This document shows, one piece after another, positions 39,037 to 52,300 of a stretch of DNA of 64,000 nt. The position numbers and the translations under genes are program-made. Position 1 is the stretch's first letter. Each line of letters opens with the position of its first letter. The DNA comes from Styela clava (taxonomy: Eukaryota; Chordata; Ascidiacea; Stolidobranchia; Styelidae), in the NCBI RefSeq assembly GCF_964204865.1, contig NC_135258.1, positions 12,763,001 to 12,827,000 on the forward strand. Direction: 5' to 3'. The notes beneath the pieces were generated by a model that was not told the origin of the DNA, made no database searches, and saw only the letters and a list, made by a program, of their open reading frames with translations.

Positions 39037-39146
39037 GGTACTCCTGAAGTATGCGCACCAAGATGTCGCATAGCCTGAACCCTAACCTGGTACACAACCT
39101 GATTTTGGGTTGTGCGCCATCTTAGTGCGCATACTTCAGGAGGTCC
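39037..39146. mobile_element. GGTACTCC-family MITE, 110 bp, perfect duplication
   Basis: GGTACTCCTGAAGTATGCGC with its inverted partner GCGCATACTTCAGGAGGTCC. Exact flanks GTATTTTT lie at 39029-39036 and 39147-39154. The interior contains AACCCTAACCTGGTACACAA. Confidence 0.92.
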
Positions 39147-39316
39147 GTATTTTTAATTTGAATGTCTCATACAAACCACTTTTCCAAAGGTGGAGTGCGT
39201 TCGTTGGGCATAAGTCTGGTCCTTTTGAAACATGTATATTGGGTTGTATATTGTTACATGTATATTGTTATTGGGCCTGCATATCAGGGGCAGTTTATGC
39301 AATATTTTGCTCGCAG

Positions 39317-39526
39317 CAAATATGTGAAATACTTGCTGAATATGATAAACTCGATGACGATGTTTCGATTTTGTCAGTAAAAAATAATTCAAACTTGCAA
39401 GAGGGCGTTTACTACATCAGCTCTGAAACTGGCCCAAATCAAATTCTTGATCCATCCAAATTAGGACTTTCGGGCAACAAATTACTTCACATCTCTACCT
39501 GTTTATCTTATATATATATATATACA
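39317..39526 (+). other. Exon-like ORF, 70 codons, unknown product
   Basis: A pyrimidine-containing acceptor (TTTTGCTCGCAG) precedes an open frame of 70 codons that ends exactly at a GTAAGT donor (39527). The peptide starts QICEILAEYDKLDDDVSILS and contains EGVYYISSETGPNQILDP. It is protein-like in its first 55 residues; the last part is encoded by a TATATA run. I do not recognise it and see no flanking exons, so it may be a stray exon of an unseen gene or chance. Confidence 0.25.
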
Positions 39527-40438
39527 GTAAGTCATTATAACTTGAAAAAACATGTGTATGGGACAAAATGATTTCACTTCTACCAGCGTACATCACAGCT
39601 TTCGATGGTTTTATTAAAAGGTTTTGTGGCTTTCACATATAGTATCACATCACAACACGCTTTTTGGGTTAATCGTCTGTATTTTATCAAAGTTGTATCT
39701 GTACGACCATATTTTCGTATACGAAAAAAACTTCCTATCTACGTAATGAGGGCGTCATTGAATTTGGGATAAACGAGAGCCGAAATTAGTTAATTTGTTT
39801 ATTAAAAATTTAGACTTTTCTCGAGAAAGGTTGCGGTTTTACGAAAAATCTACACTCGACACGGAATGTCTGTGGTAGTAGGAAACTGATATATATGTCG
39901 TAATAATGACTGGAATTTCGCGAATATTAGAACGATCGTTGTATTTGAGTTCATGATATTCAAGCATGTTATTTGTAATATTTTAAATACGTAATTCGAA
40001 AAACTGAAAAATAATTCCAGGCCCATCAAATTTTGGTGGTTCTTTACTCAAATATCAAATTGATAGTACGATTCAGAGACTGGTGCTTTCTCACTTGTCC
40101 AGACTGTAATAAGTAAAAACTTACTTAGTCACACTTTTTGTTTTTGTACATGGACTACATTATGATATACCGTATATATTAAATTCTAATTATAACTTTA
40201 GAAAGTTAATATGCAAATAAGATATTTATTCATCTCACTAACGGTCTAGTCGAAATGATAAATGCTGAGACATCAAGAAATTGACTTCCGAGGAGTTCAG
40301 ATCGGAGTTATACTCAATTAAACGTGTGTTAAATAACATTTGAGTACAGATAGGGTCGTTCCCTCTGTAGCATAACAATGACAAATGATAATACAAAAGC
40401 GGAATTACCTATTTTGCATTCCTAACGTGTATTATTTT

Positions 40439-40664
40439 TTGAGTGACTACCAATTGACGAATTTCACATTTGTTATTTTCAAATTCAAAAAGTTGAATCG
40501 AAATATTTCTAAATCTAAGTGTAACATATTAAAGTGGAAATAAAATAGTTTTGAGTGACTACCAATTGACGGATTTCACAATTGTTATTTTCGAATTCAA
40601 AAAGTTGAATCGAAATATTTCTAAATCTAAGTTTAACATATTGAAGTGGAAATAAACTAGTTAA
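40439..40664 (+). repeat. Tandem duplication, two 112-bp units
   Basis: Each unit begins GAGTGACTACCAATTGACG (40441 and 40553) and runs through AATTCAAAAAGTTGAATCG to AAGTGGAAATAAA. The copies differ at only a handful of positions, indicating a recent local duplication. Confidence 0.85.
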
Positions 40665-41145
40665 AAAAAACCAAGAAAATTATGTCAATAGGACTTGCTC
40701 CCATGTTTTCGAACCCTCAAAGCCACAACTTTTTTTACGTCTTTCACTTCGAATAAAGCCTTGTACAAGCAATGATGTAAAAAGGGAGCACTAAATTTTG
40801 AAGGGCTGCATTCCCCAGATAATATATTATCACATTGTTCTATTTTCACAAATTTGAGTCATCTAAAGATTCTAAACGGAAAGACTCCACTACCTGTCAT
40901 AGACACTCGAAGATGTATTTGATAAGCCTTCAAAACACGGTGCGCCATTTTTAATTACGATGACGTCATCTCATAAAAATTTATAGTGAAAAACGAATCC
41001 CATAGAGCCCACAGAAATTTTTGTAAAAAATCATAGAACCAGCATTATTGGGGCAACAATCATTAACCTCTGAAAAAGCAATTGGTCTTGTAATTTGAAG
41101 ACACCCAGAACAAGAATACCAACAACAGCGACATAGCCTAATAAC

Positions 41146-41552
41146 AAAACGATCCACAGGTCTACGTCGTTTCCAATAACAAAGGAATGCCGGACTGGTA
41201 TCTCGGATACCGCTATGGGAGATATATTGTAAAATTCGATGCCATTGCCAAATATACTATATCCCAATCCCGACCGAATCCTTTGCCAGAACGCTAACCA
41301 CTCCAGTCTTATACAAAAACACCTAGTTTGCTTTTAACATCAGCTATTTTATGAGCCACGGTCAATACTAAAAAGTCAACCAATGAAAGCAAAAGAATAA
41401 AGGCATTACAGTCTGAGAATTACACAAATCACATTCAAATTACCTTAAATTTCTTGATTCATCGCGAATGGTACCTAATTAAAGCCTTCGCTCGTGGCCC
41501 CAACAGGAACCGCAACTGGGTGCCCTGGACCCAGTTTGAAAAACCCTGAGCT
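41146..41552. repeat. Dispersed repeat fragments downstream of PLK4
   Basis: At 41146-41180 there is one copy of the ACAAAACGATCCACAGG unit tandemly repeated at 13.6 kb. At 41485-41552 a minus-strand hAT-like end (CTCAGGGTTTTTCAAACTGG) with GGGGCCACGA inside matches the fragment at 35.3 kb. Confidence 0.4.
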
Positions 41553-42508
41553 AAACCATGACTCAAGCTCGAACTGTCACTCCCTAAAATAGCAAGTCGG
41601 TTGGATGATGCATTCTTTCTTTTTATTAAACAACATATAATAGTAATTAATATATTTGTATTGATATACTGCATGACAAAATACATTATTCAAAATAAAA
41701 ATAATTTTACTATCTAATTTTTGTACAAAAGTTTTTTTATCGAGGTTTGAAGAATAAAATAGAGGGTTTACACTTGTATTATAAGTTGTAAAAGGTATAA
41801 AATAGTATTCCCAGACTTCTGGCGCTATTATCATTAAAATATGTCCGTTCAAGTATGTATCGCTAATAATATTAGGATCAGCCAAGGGAAGTAAAATCAG
41901 CCACATATAAGGCAAAGAAATAAATTAAAATAATTCTTTTGAGTTTTTCTATCCTATTTCATGTACATTCACTGTTCCAACTAAAGCTAAAACTGGAATA
42001 ACACTTTCATAACAATCATCCACTAAAACACTATAAAGTAACATAACCTCTTAGTAAAATATAAGTCACTAGTAATATAATAAGTAGTACAGTATGTTAT
42101 AACGAGCTAGCAGTAAAAGAATAATATTAATAAAAATGAATCTTTAATAAAAGCAGCAATACCAATATATGATATGATTTTTCATAATGGTCGTTCAATC
42201 ATAATTTAGCAGAAATTACCACTATATTTTTTAAACGTTCTGCACAAATAAAAGACCAAAATATAAATATGACTGAAATTTAGGTTTTGAAATAATTTGC
42301 ATTTTCAAAATATAGAGTATTAAAACTGCTTAATATACCGATTCCATAACCAATTTTGCTCCCAAATAAAAGTAAAATATACCATTTTTAAAGTCTTAAA
42401 AAGCATATTCAGTTATCATCTACAAAACTCTGATTATATAAGACCATTTGTTGTGTAATATAGATAATTTCTAAAAATAAATAGAGATCGCAGGCTATTT
42501 CTATATTG

Positions 42509-45500
42509 CTATGTTTGCCTCACTAATAATTCTACAACATAAGGTAATTGAGCCAGTTTGTCTTTCACATATTCCGGTAGTCGCACAGTCTGACCAAACC
42601 TGTAAAATTGAAATACAAATTTATACAAAGCTAGAAAACTGTATTGAAAGAAAATTGAAAATAAAATGTTTGACTTAATTTACTTATAAATTAGATAGAA
42701 GGTAGAATAGATAGTAGAAGATAGAATTGATATTACCACCCCATGGGCCGTTCCACTTTCATCCACTTGAATCTACACACATTGTTAATGTGTTACAAAT
42801 TGATCTAAAATATATATACTGGGGGTTTCTGACGGGTACCGCATCACAAGAGTTGAAGTATTTTGAGAAAAGTTGCTTTTAAACTTAATCGCATGTATTT
42901 TAATTTTTTTTATTTCAATATCTTGGTGCACAAATTGAAAAAAAATATATATATAAAATAGTCGGCCACATTTTTGCCAACTTATATTGTATTGCAACAA
43001 AACAGACAATTTGAAATATTGGAATTCAATTACATTGCTTAAATGCCGATTTACACCAATACCAACACAACTCTCGAGTGTTCTTCATCGCCTCTAGTCA
43101 TGGAGTAGAAATTAATCCACCATATAAAACCAATTTACCTCTCGACTTTTCCATTAGGATGAGAATATAAAACTTTATTAGCAGATGACTGAACCATTAT
43201 TTGTGATTGGTCATGATATTGAACCCATATATCACCAGATCTTAGATGAGATGCAAATCCAATGTTTGGTATATTAACTGATTTAACGACATCGTTTTCA
43301 TTTGCAAGCGGTACAAAAGATAACTGTCTATGTGCTAAAATAAATAAAAATATAATATATATGTAAGATAACTAATCAACCTTGTTAAATTTCATGTTAT
43401 GACACAAGTCTTAAAAATTAGGTACGTACGGTACAGATGTGTGTTCATGAGCTCCCAACAAATGTAGTGAAAAATATATTACAAATGGCATATTCAAACT
43501 ATGCACCACACTTGATTAAGTTGTTTTAAGTTATTTTCTCAACTCGAGTTCATATTCACGGGCCCTGCTTAACTTAATTGTTTTGGATAGATAACTTTGG
43601 CTCAAAACCCAATAAATCCAGAAGCTGTGCACAGTGAGTAAGATATGTTATTCCAACTTTGTAGACTTCAGGGTATTTACTTAGCAAGAGCTTTGTTGTG
43701 AGCAGAAGAGCAAATGAATGCCTGATATAGCACATGAATTTCTTTTGCTATTTTCCATGGGGAGTTGCAATCGTGGGCAATGGTCTAATGGTGAAAGTGT
43801 TGGTGTCGCAAGTTGCACCTATCAGGTTCAAATCCCATGCTCATCACCCTCACTAACCCACAATGTAATAAATTAGATAGGCAATGCAGAACTGGAAAAA
43901 TTCTGATATTTCAAAATTCAGTTGCTCAGTACAACTACAAATTAGTATCTGCTTGCACACCTAATTCAGAGTGAATAATCTTAATGAACAATTTTACAAA
44001 AAACTAACCTGGCCTCATCCCATCTGATAATGTAGATTTGGCTGATGTTCTAGAATTCGGTGTCACAGGCAGACTTCTTCCTGTTTTCGGACCTAGTTTC
44101 GAACTTACGCCAGTAGCTACTGTATTATAAGACAGTACGGATTCTGTGATTCGGATAGGAGGAGCAATACTTGGTGATGTTGTTAGTGCTACAGAAGGTG
44201 ATGGAAGACTGTTGGGGGAGAGACAATCTGGTGGTACAGAGGATTGTGTGGGACCTCTGTCTTTCTTGGGAGGAGTTGTTGGACGAGTATTGGATGATTG
44301 TGACGATGACCCACTTGCTTTGTTAGCATTCGTGTTGGCGACATGGGCTGGTCTCCTGTGTGAAAAATATAAATTGAAGTATAAAATATAATAATTATAT
44401 AAAATTAAAATGAAACATTTTAGCATTGATAAACTAAATGATTCTATTCTAATATTTATCCAAGCAGTATATATTATTTTACAGAATTCTGAAGTAGATT
44501 TCAATTTCTACGAGTCGTCCAAGATATACATATTCAGTTAGAACAAGGCTCTGTTATGCTCTGCAATTCAGCATTATGTTTTTTATTACAGTTGCTGAAT
44601 ACGGAAATACATGTAGACATTATTAATATCAGTCATATTGGCAATATCAAAAACAATTAAAGCTTATATTATTGTATTATCCCAACAACAAAGAAAATTA
44701 CCTTGACACTGTAATTGGAAAATAAGATGACGTTTTATCTGTAGATTCCATAATATTGATCGCAGATTCCAGATTTAGACATTTTTGTCGCACTTGCATT
44801 GCATGTCGTACCATATCTTGTAACTCGATTGGAAGTTTACCGACATCACAATCGCTATAAATGCTGGAAGAAATTTATTGAAGAATAACTAGGAAACGAA
44901 TAGGATTTTTATTTTAAAAGAAAGAGAAAGGAAAGCGGATAACATAATTTAATATAAGTCAGACATGAAATATCTGGATTGGAGAATGCTGTAATAGGAA
45001 ACTAGAGGTTAGGTATTGTAAACCAATCTGCGATGGCATGGGGCGATGGAGGTGTCCTTTACCACATTGAGCATGCCCATCGGAATTCAAATCTTCGAAT
45101 ATATACTCGGTTATTAGAGGTGCAATGGAAGGTATGTTCCTTATAGTTCCTAGCATAATCAATATCGAGTGCAATCGAATTTAAATTTTTTACAAAAAAT
45201 CCCATTTTTTCTCGATGCATTTGTGTCAGCATAATGCACAATAATACATTAATTAATCAAAAGGGCACCAAATTATAAACAAGAGAGAATAGCAATATTA
45301 AATAAGGACATTCAAAAAAATTTAAAATACCTTGAACTTGATGCTGTACTTTGAGAATCTAATGTCATAAGTCTTCCTGTTGAGTCAATAATTTTTGTTT
45401 TTCCTTTTGTCTGATGAATCTTAGACCCTGTTGTAAAATTTTAACAAATGCCAAAATATATGGACTAGAAATAAACCAAACACAATACTAAACTATAAAA

Positions 45501-48500
45501 AAATATTAGGAGCACAGAATGTCAATAAAGACTTACCATCATAAAAACAAACTTCCAAATCAGCATTTGGATCATTTTCCATCAACATGCATTTTGCTTT
45601 ACTTGTGAATAAAGTAACTTTTGGAGTTTTGGAACGAACTAGGGTGACAAACCTTAATACAAGGAATTACAAATCAAAAAAGCGTTTACTGGCAAATACA
45701 ACATCTTCAGAAATACATGTTCATACATTAGATGTCATTATTCAATTTCAATTCAATCAATAATTATAAAAAGCAATTATGCCGAAGAATGATATATCAT
45801 GAAACCAAATAATTATTGCTTAATTCAGATTCAGATATTTATTTTTCGTGTGCAAAAACATTGTACATTTAAACAAATACTAAAAATTAAATGACTTCAT
45901 TGAAAAATAAACGTACAATATTTGAACTGCAATGGACGAGGGGCCGCGCAGAGACTATTAAAAGTCATCATGTCAGCAACACCATAATTATAATTTAATT
46001 TCAATTATCAATTGCAGAATTTTTATCTAGTACTTACTTTGCGAGATATCGATATTTGTTTATATATCGACTTGGAACATTTTCTGGAGTGAAGTCTGAA
46101 CATTCGGGAGTTGGTGATGGCACTCGGTCATTACTATTATCATCAGTTTTCAATTTTGGAGTGTATATCTAAAAACAAAGAGAGTATTGCTAAAATACAT
46201 GGACACGAATATCCAACAACTAACTCAAACTTACACTCAAATGTGGCTGAGCATTGAGTTTGAAAAAAAATCTGAGGACAGTCATAACATAGGCGGTCAT
46301 GCTTGATGGAATAAGAATAGTTCCCATTAGGTAAAATGAAATCAAATTTTGGGTAAAATAAGACCCACAGGTAATTCCAACAAATTATAAGCAAAAGGAT
46401 TCTTTCTGGTGACTACTTCAATTTCAAGTGCTGAAAACTTTAAATTGATTGGCCCATGGGTCCATGAGTTGGAGGAGTCGCCTGAACAATAAAACTAACA
46501 ACAACAACGATTTAGCAATACAGTCCCGAGGCCCACTTCAAGTCCCATGAATTATATTTAGTGACAACATTGGGTCGCAATATTTTTATTCAATAAAAAT
46601 TGAAATAAATTTTTATGAACCTTGATGTTTTTCCCATCTTCAGAAATCCTTAAAACCTCAGTGGTGACTTCTTTTCCACTCCGGATTTTAACTGTCTCAA
46701 GACAAACTTCTCCACTATCAAGGATGCTCAACTGAGAAAAGAATATTTTGAATGCTAAAATTGGTTTGCAATCTTTGTTGTTTTCCTGGCATTGGTCCAT
46801 CAATGGGTTAAAACTCAATATTTCTACCAGATATGGATAGATTATTATTGCAAAATTTGTACCTTTTTTACCGATATATAAATAGAACTAGTGCACAGTA
46901 ATTACAAAAAATCATATATTTTGGGCTGCAGTTCAAGACTATTGTTTGACCCATGCAATCACTCATGGTATAAATATTGAGCAGATATTACCAAACTACA
47001 AGAATTTTCGAGTCTAAAATCTAGTGACTGAGTACTTGTTTGTGCAGAGATAATCTAGTTGCTAGTGTGGAACACCTCTTGAAAATAAAACAAACTTACA
47101 ACAGAATTTTTTGTCTTTTGTCGAATTGCCCGCAATCTTTTTGAGTTGATTGTAGGAAGAGGTTCTTTCTTACCATTACGACTTGAGTCGGATTTTACAG
47201 ACGGTGGTTTGCTCGTTTTCATATTAGAATCTGTAAAAAGGTGCAAAGATTTGAAACCTTAGAAAAGATTTGAAAAAAGGGACCTCCAGAAGTATGCGCA
47301 CCAAGATGGCGCCCAACCTGAACATAGTATTGTGTACCGGTTAGGATTAAGGTTGTGCAACATCTTGGTGCGCATACTTCTGAAGCACTGAAAAAAGTAA
47401 TAATTCTGGTATCGCAAGTTACAGATCCCCTGTTTTTATTCTCCAGAATCTCTCTTCTACACCACACATTTTATTTATCCAAACATTAAAATGAATGGGA
47501 ATTTACTCTTCAGGTTCATTGATTTCTGTCATTTAATAAAAATTTCAAATTTGTAGATATAGCTTCTATTCTACCTTTTCATTTAAAACCTATTTAAACG
47601 TGACAATATGGTGTACACAATTGCTTGAAGACCTACATATTGTTAAGTAGAAAATTTATTAGTATTGACTATTGAATATGATTACCTGTCGTAGAATGAG
47701 ATGGATTATGGTGCGATCTTGTAATTTCAGGTTTTGCAATATTTTCTTTATTGTTCCCGTTTCGACAATGTGAAATGGCATTTTCATCCCGGTTTCTATG
47801 TTCCTGATATCTTCCTTCATTTCTGCCAGAAGCAGATTCCAATTTTTGTGGAATTTTTTGAAGAGAACAAGTACTAGAATAAGGGTCACTGTATGCTTTT
47901 TCATTACGCCTTGTCCCAACTTGAGAAAGACTCTCACAACTTTTATACTTATGTAAACCTTCCATACCACGGTGAGAAAAGCAATATGAGCCAGAGTTAC
48001 AACAACTACAGTTACCGGTACCGCCTTTACGATCGCTTTGTAAATGATTATTATTGTCCATTGATATTAAAGAAGGACTACTACCATGCCAGTGGTTTGA
48101 GTTCGATTTATAGAAATGTGGTTCGTATTTAGCAGTCCTTTGTGTAAATTTAGTGTTTTCGGTAGTACTGCTCATATCTGAACATGTACGCTGAGTGTTG
48201 AGTTGTGAGTGAGAATTTTGGGATTTCCACTCATCTGAGTTGAGATGAAATTGAGGATTAGAGTAACTTTTTCCTCTCTCATAATTTAAATTACGGGGTT
48301 GGAGAACTCTACCGGGTGAATTTTCACGCACTTTCTTAGGGGGGTTGAGTTTAGAAGGTAAAAGATGTTCTGAACTAAGATATGATTTACAGGAGTCGTT
48401 TTCTCGAGCGTTCTCTTGCTTTTGGTGAGAGTTATTTTTTCCTCGGCATGATTCGGAAACCTGAGTGCAATATTTGCCACTGTTTTTATGACACGGTGTT

Positions 48501-51387
48501 GATGACGAATGATAACCGGAACAATTTTCACATTCACACATATTATTACATGAAGAAGAGTCTGATTGTTTTCGTGTTAGGCACGGTTCGGCTCTGTTGG
48601 GATGAGGTACAATGAAGGGTCTTGTACGAGGGGGTAGCCGTGATGCTGTGTTGGGTGTTGCCTTACTACCAGTTACTCTGCTGCACCAATTTGTTGAATT
48701 AGTTGTCATTGTAGCGAGACCACTATCAATAGAATCTTCATGATCTTTACCTTCCCATTCATTTGTCTGTAATGCATGAAAACTCGTGATTGAAAAAACT
48801 CAAATTTTCAAATGTATAAGAGTGACTTTGATTGACTGATTGACTGAACATGGTAAGCTAGAATCTCCTCATCTGAGAAAAGTGTCTGATATTGTAATAT
48901 TGTACACCGTATTCATTTTTCATTTTTTTGCATAGTTTGTATTAATCCATTGTTTGGTAGAATCATTAGAAATCGTTGCAGAATAGAATATAATTTTTGA
49001 TTTTACACACATGGGACAGTTTTAGGAAACAAGGTTTTTGAATTTTAAAATATGACATATTTGAACACCTTTTGCTCTGAACAAGGCACTACACAAGCAG
49101 CCACTGCTAGCTAGGCAAGAAGCTACTATAGGTCTGAAATCTTTCTGTGTTTAAGATTGCCTACCCAAGTTATTACGCCCCAGATAATGTGGTGGGCATG
49201 GGAATCGAACCACATAAGGCGACAGCATAATCAAGTCTAAGGCTTCAACTACTAGAAAACAAAATTTACATTAATCAAACAACTCAAAATCCTCATCAGT
49301 CCATATGTTTTTTTTTATAAATTTAATTATTGTCATGATTGGTTTTCATACTCAGATTGAAGAACTATACCTGATAGCATATGATGTACTAGACAAGCAC
49401 CACTTAATATAAATGATTTCAATTGCCACAATTACAATAATGAACCATTCAAAAACAAATTATTGAATCTGGATACAATATTCAAAATTACCATGAAAGA
49501 ATGATCCAATACTGCTGACAATGTAATTCTATCGCTTGGATTTTTTCTAAGCAATCTCTGAATTAAATCACGAGCATTTTCACCTAGATCTGGTGGAAAT
49601 TGATAATCACCCAAAACCACTTTGTTTAGTGTTGATTTCACAGCATCAGTCTGAGAAAAAAGGGATTGGATTTGAAGAATAAAATCATAGATGCCACATT
49701 GAAGTCTTGAAAAATAAAAATTTATAAAAGCATACTGCGATAAAATGCAAAAACTGTGCTATCTTTTTAATTACTTCACATGAAATCTCAATAAGACATT
49801 TTAAAAATATATACAGTATAGTACTTATTCATTACTAAACTTACATCAAATGGTGGACTCCCCACCAGGAAAGTATAAAGCATACACCCCAGTGACCAAA
49901 CATCAGATTGAAGACCATGCGCACTCCTTGTAGCAATCTCACTGAAATATAGCAGAACAAATTGTTTCATTTTCAGTAAATATATTGTGACTATTTTAAA
50001 AATTATTTGAATTTTTGAAATTTTGCAATGATGTCGAAATATAAACAAATATTACGATTAAAACGTGTTCAATCCTAAAAATTTCTATCCAGAAAATACA
50101 ACCAAATTATAGGCATGAAGTTCATAAAAGGCTGTAATAAAGTTTGATAAAGTTCAAAGTTCACCTTACACCGAATTCAAGTATAAATTGGCAAAACGAA
50201 TAGAACATGTTAATTAAAATTAAATAAACACATACGGTGAGATAAAATTAGGTGTTCCACACATCGTAAAATGTTTATCCGTTGGCATAGAAAGTTTTGT
50301 TGCAAGTCCAAAATCTGCGATTTTTATGTTTAATGAATTATCGAGTAGCATGTTGGATAATGTTAAATCCCGATGTATTATGCCGTGTGCATGAAGATGT
50401 AGCATTCCATCGACAATTTGATGCATGAATATCCTTGCTGTTAATATGAGAAAACAGTTCAAGTAAAAAGTTATATTCAGCTACAAAGGAGAACCACATA
50501 GTTGAAAATTGTCAAACTTGATTAAATTTGAAAAATATTGGACAAGTCGTTATTTCATTTATATTGTAAATTAGGAATAAGCTTTTCATGCGAAAAATCA
50601 TAGCAGACGGCAATGCAACTAGCTTCAATTCAACCACTAAAAAATGAATAATAACACCATACAATATTTTCATGGCTTCGGTGTCGAAAACTTTTGATAT
50701 GGTGAAATTAGGAATCTATCGCATATCTTAAACATAGTTGAAATATTTTTATAATGTATTCTAATCAGTAAATTATCAGAATTGTCAGAAACCTTTCAAA
50801 TAATTGTTGTCTGGAACAGATTATGAAATATGAATACGTTTTGCAGTATATTATGTCTATGTTTGGAGGAATGAATATAAGTACCGGTAAGTAAGTATCA
50901 AAATTTTTGTACTCTCCAGGGTATATAAAAAGTAGACAATGAATACTAAAACTGTAAAATTAAAAGGAAAACTTTTCTAACCTTGATCTTCTGACATCTT
51001 TCCTTTAGTTTTTACATAGCGACTGAGTTCTCCACTGAGACATAATTCCAAGACTAGATAAACATAAACAGTGTCTTCAAAACAATGATATAACTCCAAT
51101 ATAGAAGAATGTTTCAATTGTGCTTGTATTTCAACTTCATTTCTCACTCGAACAACCATGCCAGATTTACGCATTGTTTTTTTATCGATAACTTTTATGG
51201 CAACTTCTCTATTCGTCAGTCGACATCTCGCTCGATATACACAAGCAAATGCTCCTCTTCCAAGTAGGTTTGTGACTTCATAGTCTGAAATTTTGTTGCC
51301 CATCTGTGATTGGTCAACTTGATGGGGAGACATATCGTTGCCAATGTTATTGTTGTGTTTGAAATTGTTCATACAAGTTGCCATCAT
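42509..51387 (-). CDS. PLK4: PLK4 (SAK), polo-like kinase 4, master regulator of centriole duplication
   Basis: Complete coding region, 14 coding exons in consistent phase (minus strand): 51387-50982, 50437-50236, 49941-49845, 49650-49492, 48766-47686, 47230-47100, 46731-46621, 46168-46038, 45652-45537, 45427-45331, 44863-44702, 44355-44009, 43334-43139, 42599-42509. The product is 1108 residues, against 970 in human. Kinase domain: glycine loop GRGAFACV 43-50, VAIK lysine 65, HRD 157-159, DFG 177-179, activation-loop Thr193 in [16 protein letters not shown] phosphodegron at 302-307 matches the human DSGHAT site read by SCF-betaTrCP. A long low-complexity linker (exon 5, 360 codons) precedes the cryptic polo boxes (from about 680; [37 protein letters not shown]). 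The C-terminal polo box 3 covers about 1015-1108. The N-terminus has about 28 extra residues before the GNKISDYEV segment. Two ATGs (51387, 51384) are adjacent; either could start. Confidence 0.97.
43768..43925 (+). repeat. tRNA-derived SINE in PLK4 intron 12
   Basis: GTGGGCAATGGTCTAATGGT (A-box region) is followed by a B box GGTTCAAATCCC at about 43825. After it comes a body with AATGTAATAAATTAGATAGG and GAACTGGAAAAATT that is shared with the fragment at 22620. It lies opposite to the direction of PLK4 transcription. Confidence 0.6.
47280..47389. mobile_element. GGTACTCC-family MITE, 110 bp, perfect duplication, PLK4 intron 5
   Basis: GGACCTCCAGAAGTATGCGC with the inverted partner GCGCATACTTCTGAAGCACT. 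Exact 8-bp flanks GAAAAAAG lie at 47272-47279 and 47390-47397. It sits in the intron between the long linker exon and the first cryptic polo box exon. Confidence 0.92.
49110..49255 (-). repeat. tRNA-derived SINE in PLK4 intron 4
   Basis: On the minus strand a B box GGTTCGATTCCC (complement of 49200-49211) is followed by CACATTATCTGGGGCGTAAT and GGGTAGGCAATCTTAAACAC. The TAGGCAAT word is shared with the other SINE bodies at 22.6 and 43.8 kb. Confidence 0.55.
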
Positions 51388-52300
51388 AACTGCTGGGAAT
51401 CGTAGAGTAGATCGGAAGCAAAAATCTAGAAAAAAATTAACGTTAATAAAAAATGTATGTAAGAGTGGTTTTAAATAACTCGACTCAAATTTAGCATTGT
51501 TAAAAACTCAGATGATTAGAAATTGCTTTATAACAGTATTGAACAACTAGCTTTCTCTGAAACAAATTTATGATTCAGGTTAAATTAGTATTCACAATGA
51601 GTCATATGATACAATTTTACAATATAACAGATAAAAGACTATGAACCAATTCATTTGAATATAACCACAATCTTTGGCATACATGATAGAGTACTAAAGT
51701 ACAAATATATTCATATTTAGAATGGACAAAAGTATCAAATGTACAAAAAAAAAATTTTGAACCTGAAACGTAGATCATTGAAGAAAGAAAATTGTGAAAA
51801 AGTATATACGGATATAACAAACAATGCAAAGATACATTTTTATATTACGATAACGCAGAATAGATTATTGAAATAATTAAACTGATAAGGCTTGAATACT
51901 CACCAGATAATTTCCAAGTTACTGATATTAAATTTTGTAAAAAACACCATAATCGCATTCTTCATAAACACTGGAATTATTCGCAACTTTCATACCCCAA
52001 TTCAAAGTTATCAGCTTGGAAAATCATAAATTATACTAAATATCGGCCAAATGAGTCAATATCAATCACTGTCTAGCAAATTGCATCGAAGATGAAAAGA
52101 AACTGGGGAATTGCAGCAGGATATCGAGCTAATCTGTGGCTTGAATTCACAACCTGACTTGAATCTGTAATAGCGTTTGAAGTTATGTTGCCAAACGTCT
52201 AACGGCAGAAAATACTCTTGACATACCTTAACACAAATATTCAGCACAGTCCATGCAATGTCGGTTGCAGTTTAAAAGTCTTCATTCAGTGAAAGTTCTT
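51388..52300 (-). promoter_or_regulatory. PLK4 5' untranslated region and probable non-coding first exon
   Basis: A pyrimidine-rich acceptor TTTTTTTCTAG on the minus strand ends at about 51427, leaving a leader of about 39 bp before the ATG. Upstream, a donor (AAG then GTATGT) is seen at about 52229 on the minus strand, giving a candidate non-coding exon 1 near 52230-52300. No promoter motif was recognised; this is a splice-signal reading only. Confidence 0.35.

Noticed and set aside
40439..40664. Pair of long terminal repeats
   Set aside because: The two copies are directly adjacent with no internal sequence, so this is a tandem duplication.
43768..43860. tRNA gene
   Set aside because: A and B boxes are present, but the stems do not pair into a cloverleaf and the downstream body is shared with another repeat, so a SINE is the better reading.
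47659..47970. 103-codon ORF inside the PLK4 linker exon
   Set aside because: It is an alternative frame of the long exon 48766-47686, whose true frame is fixed by both splice phases.
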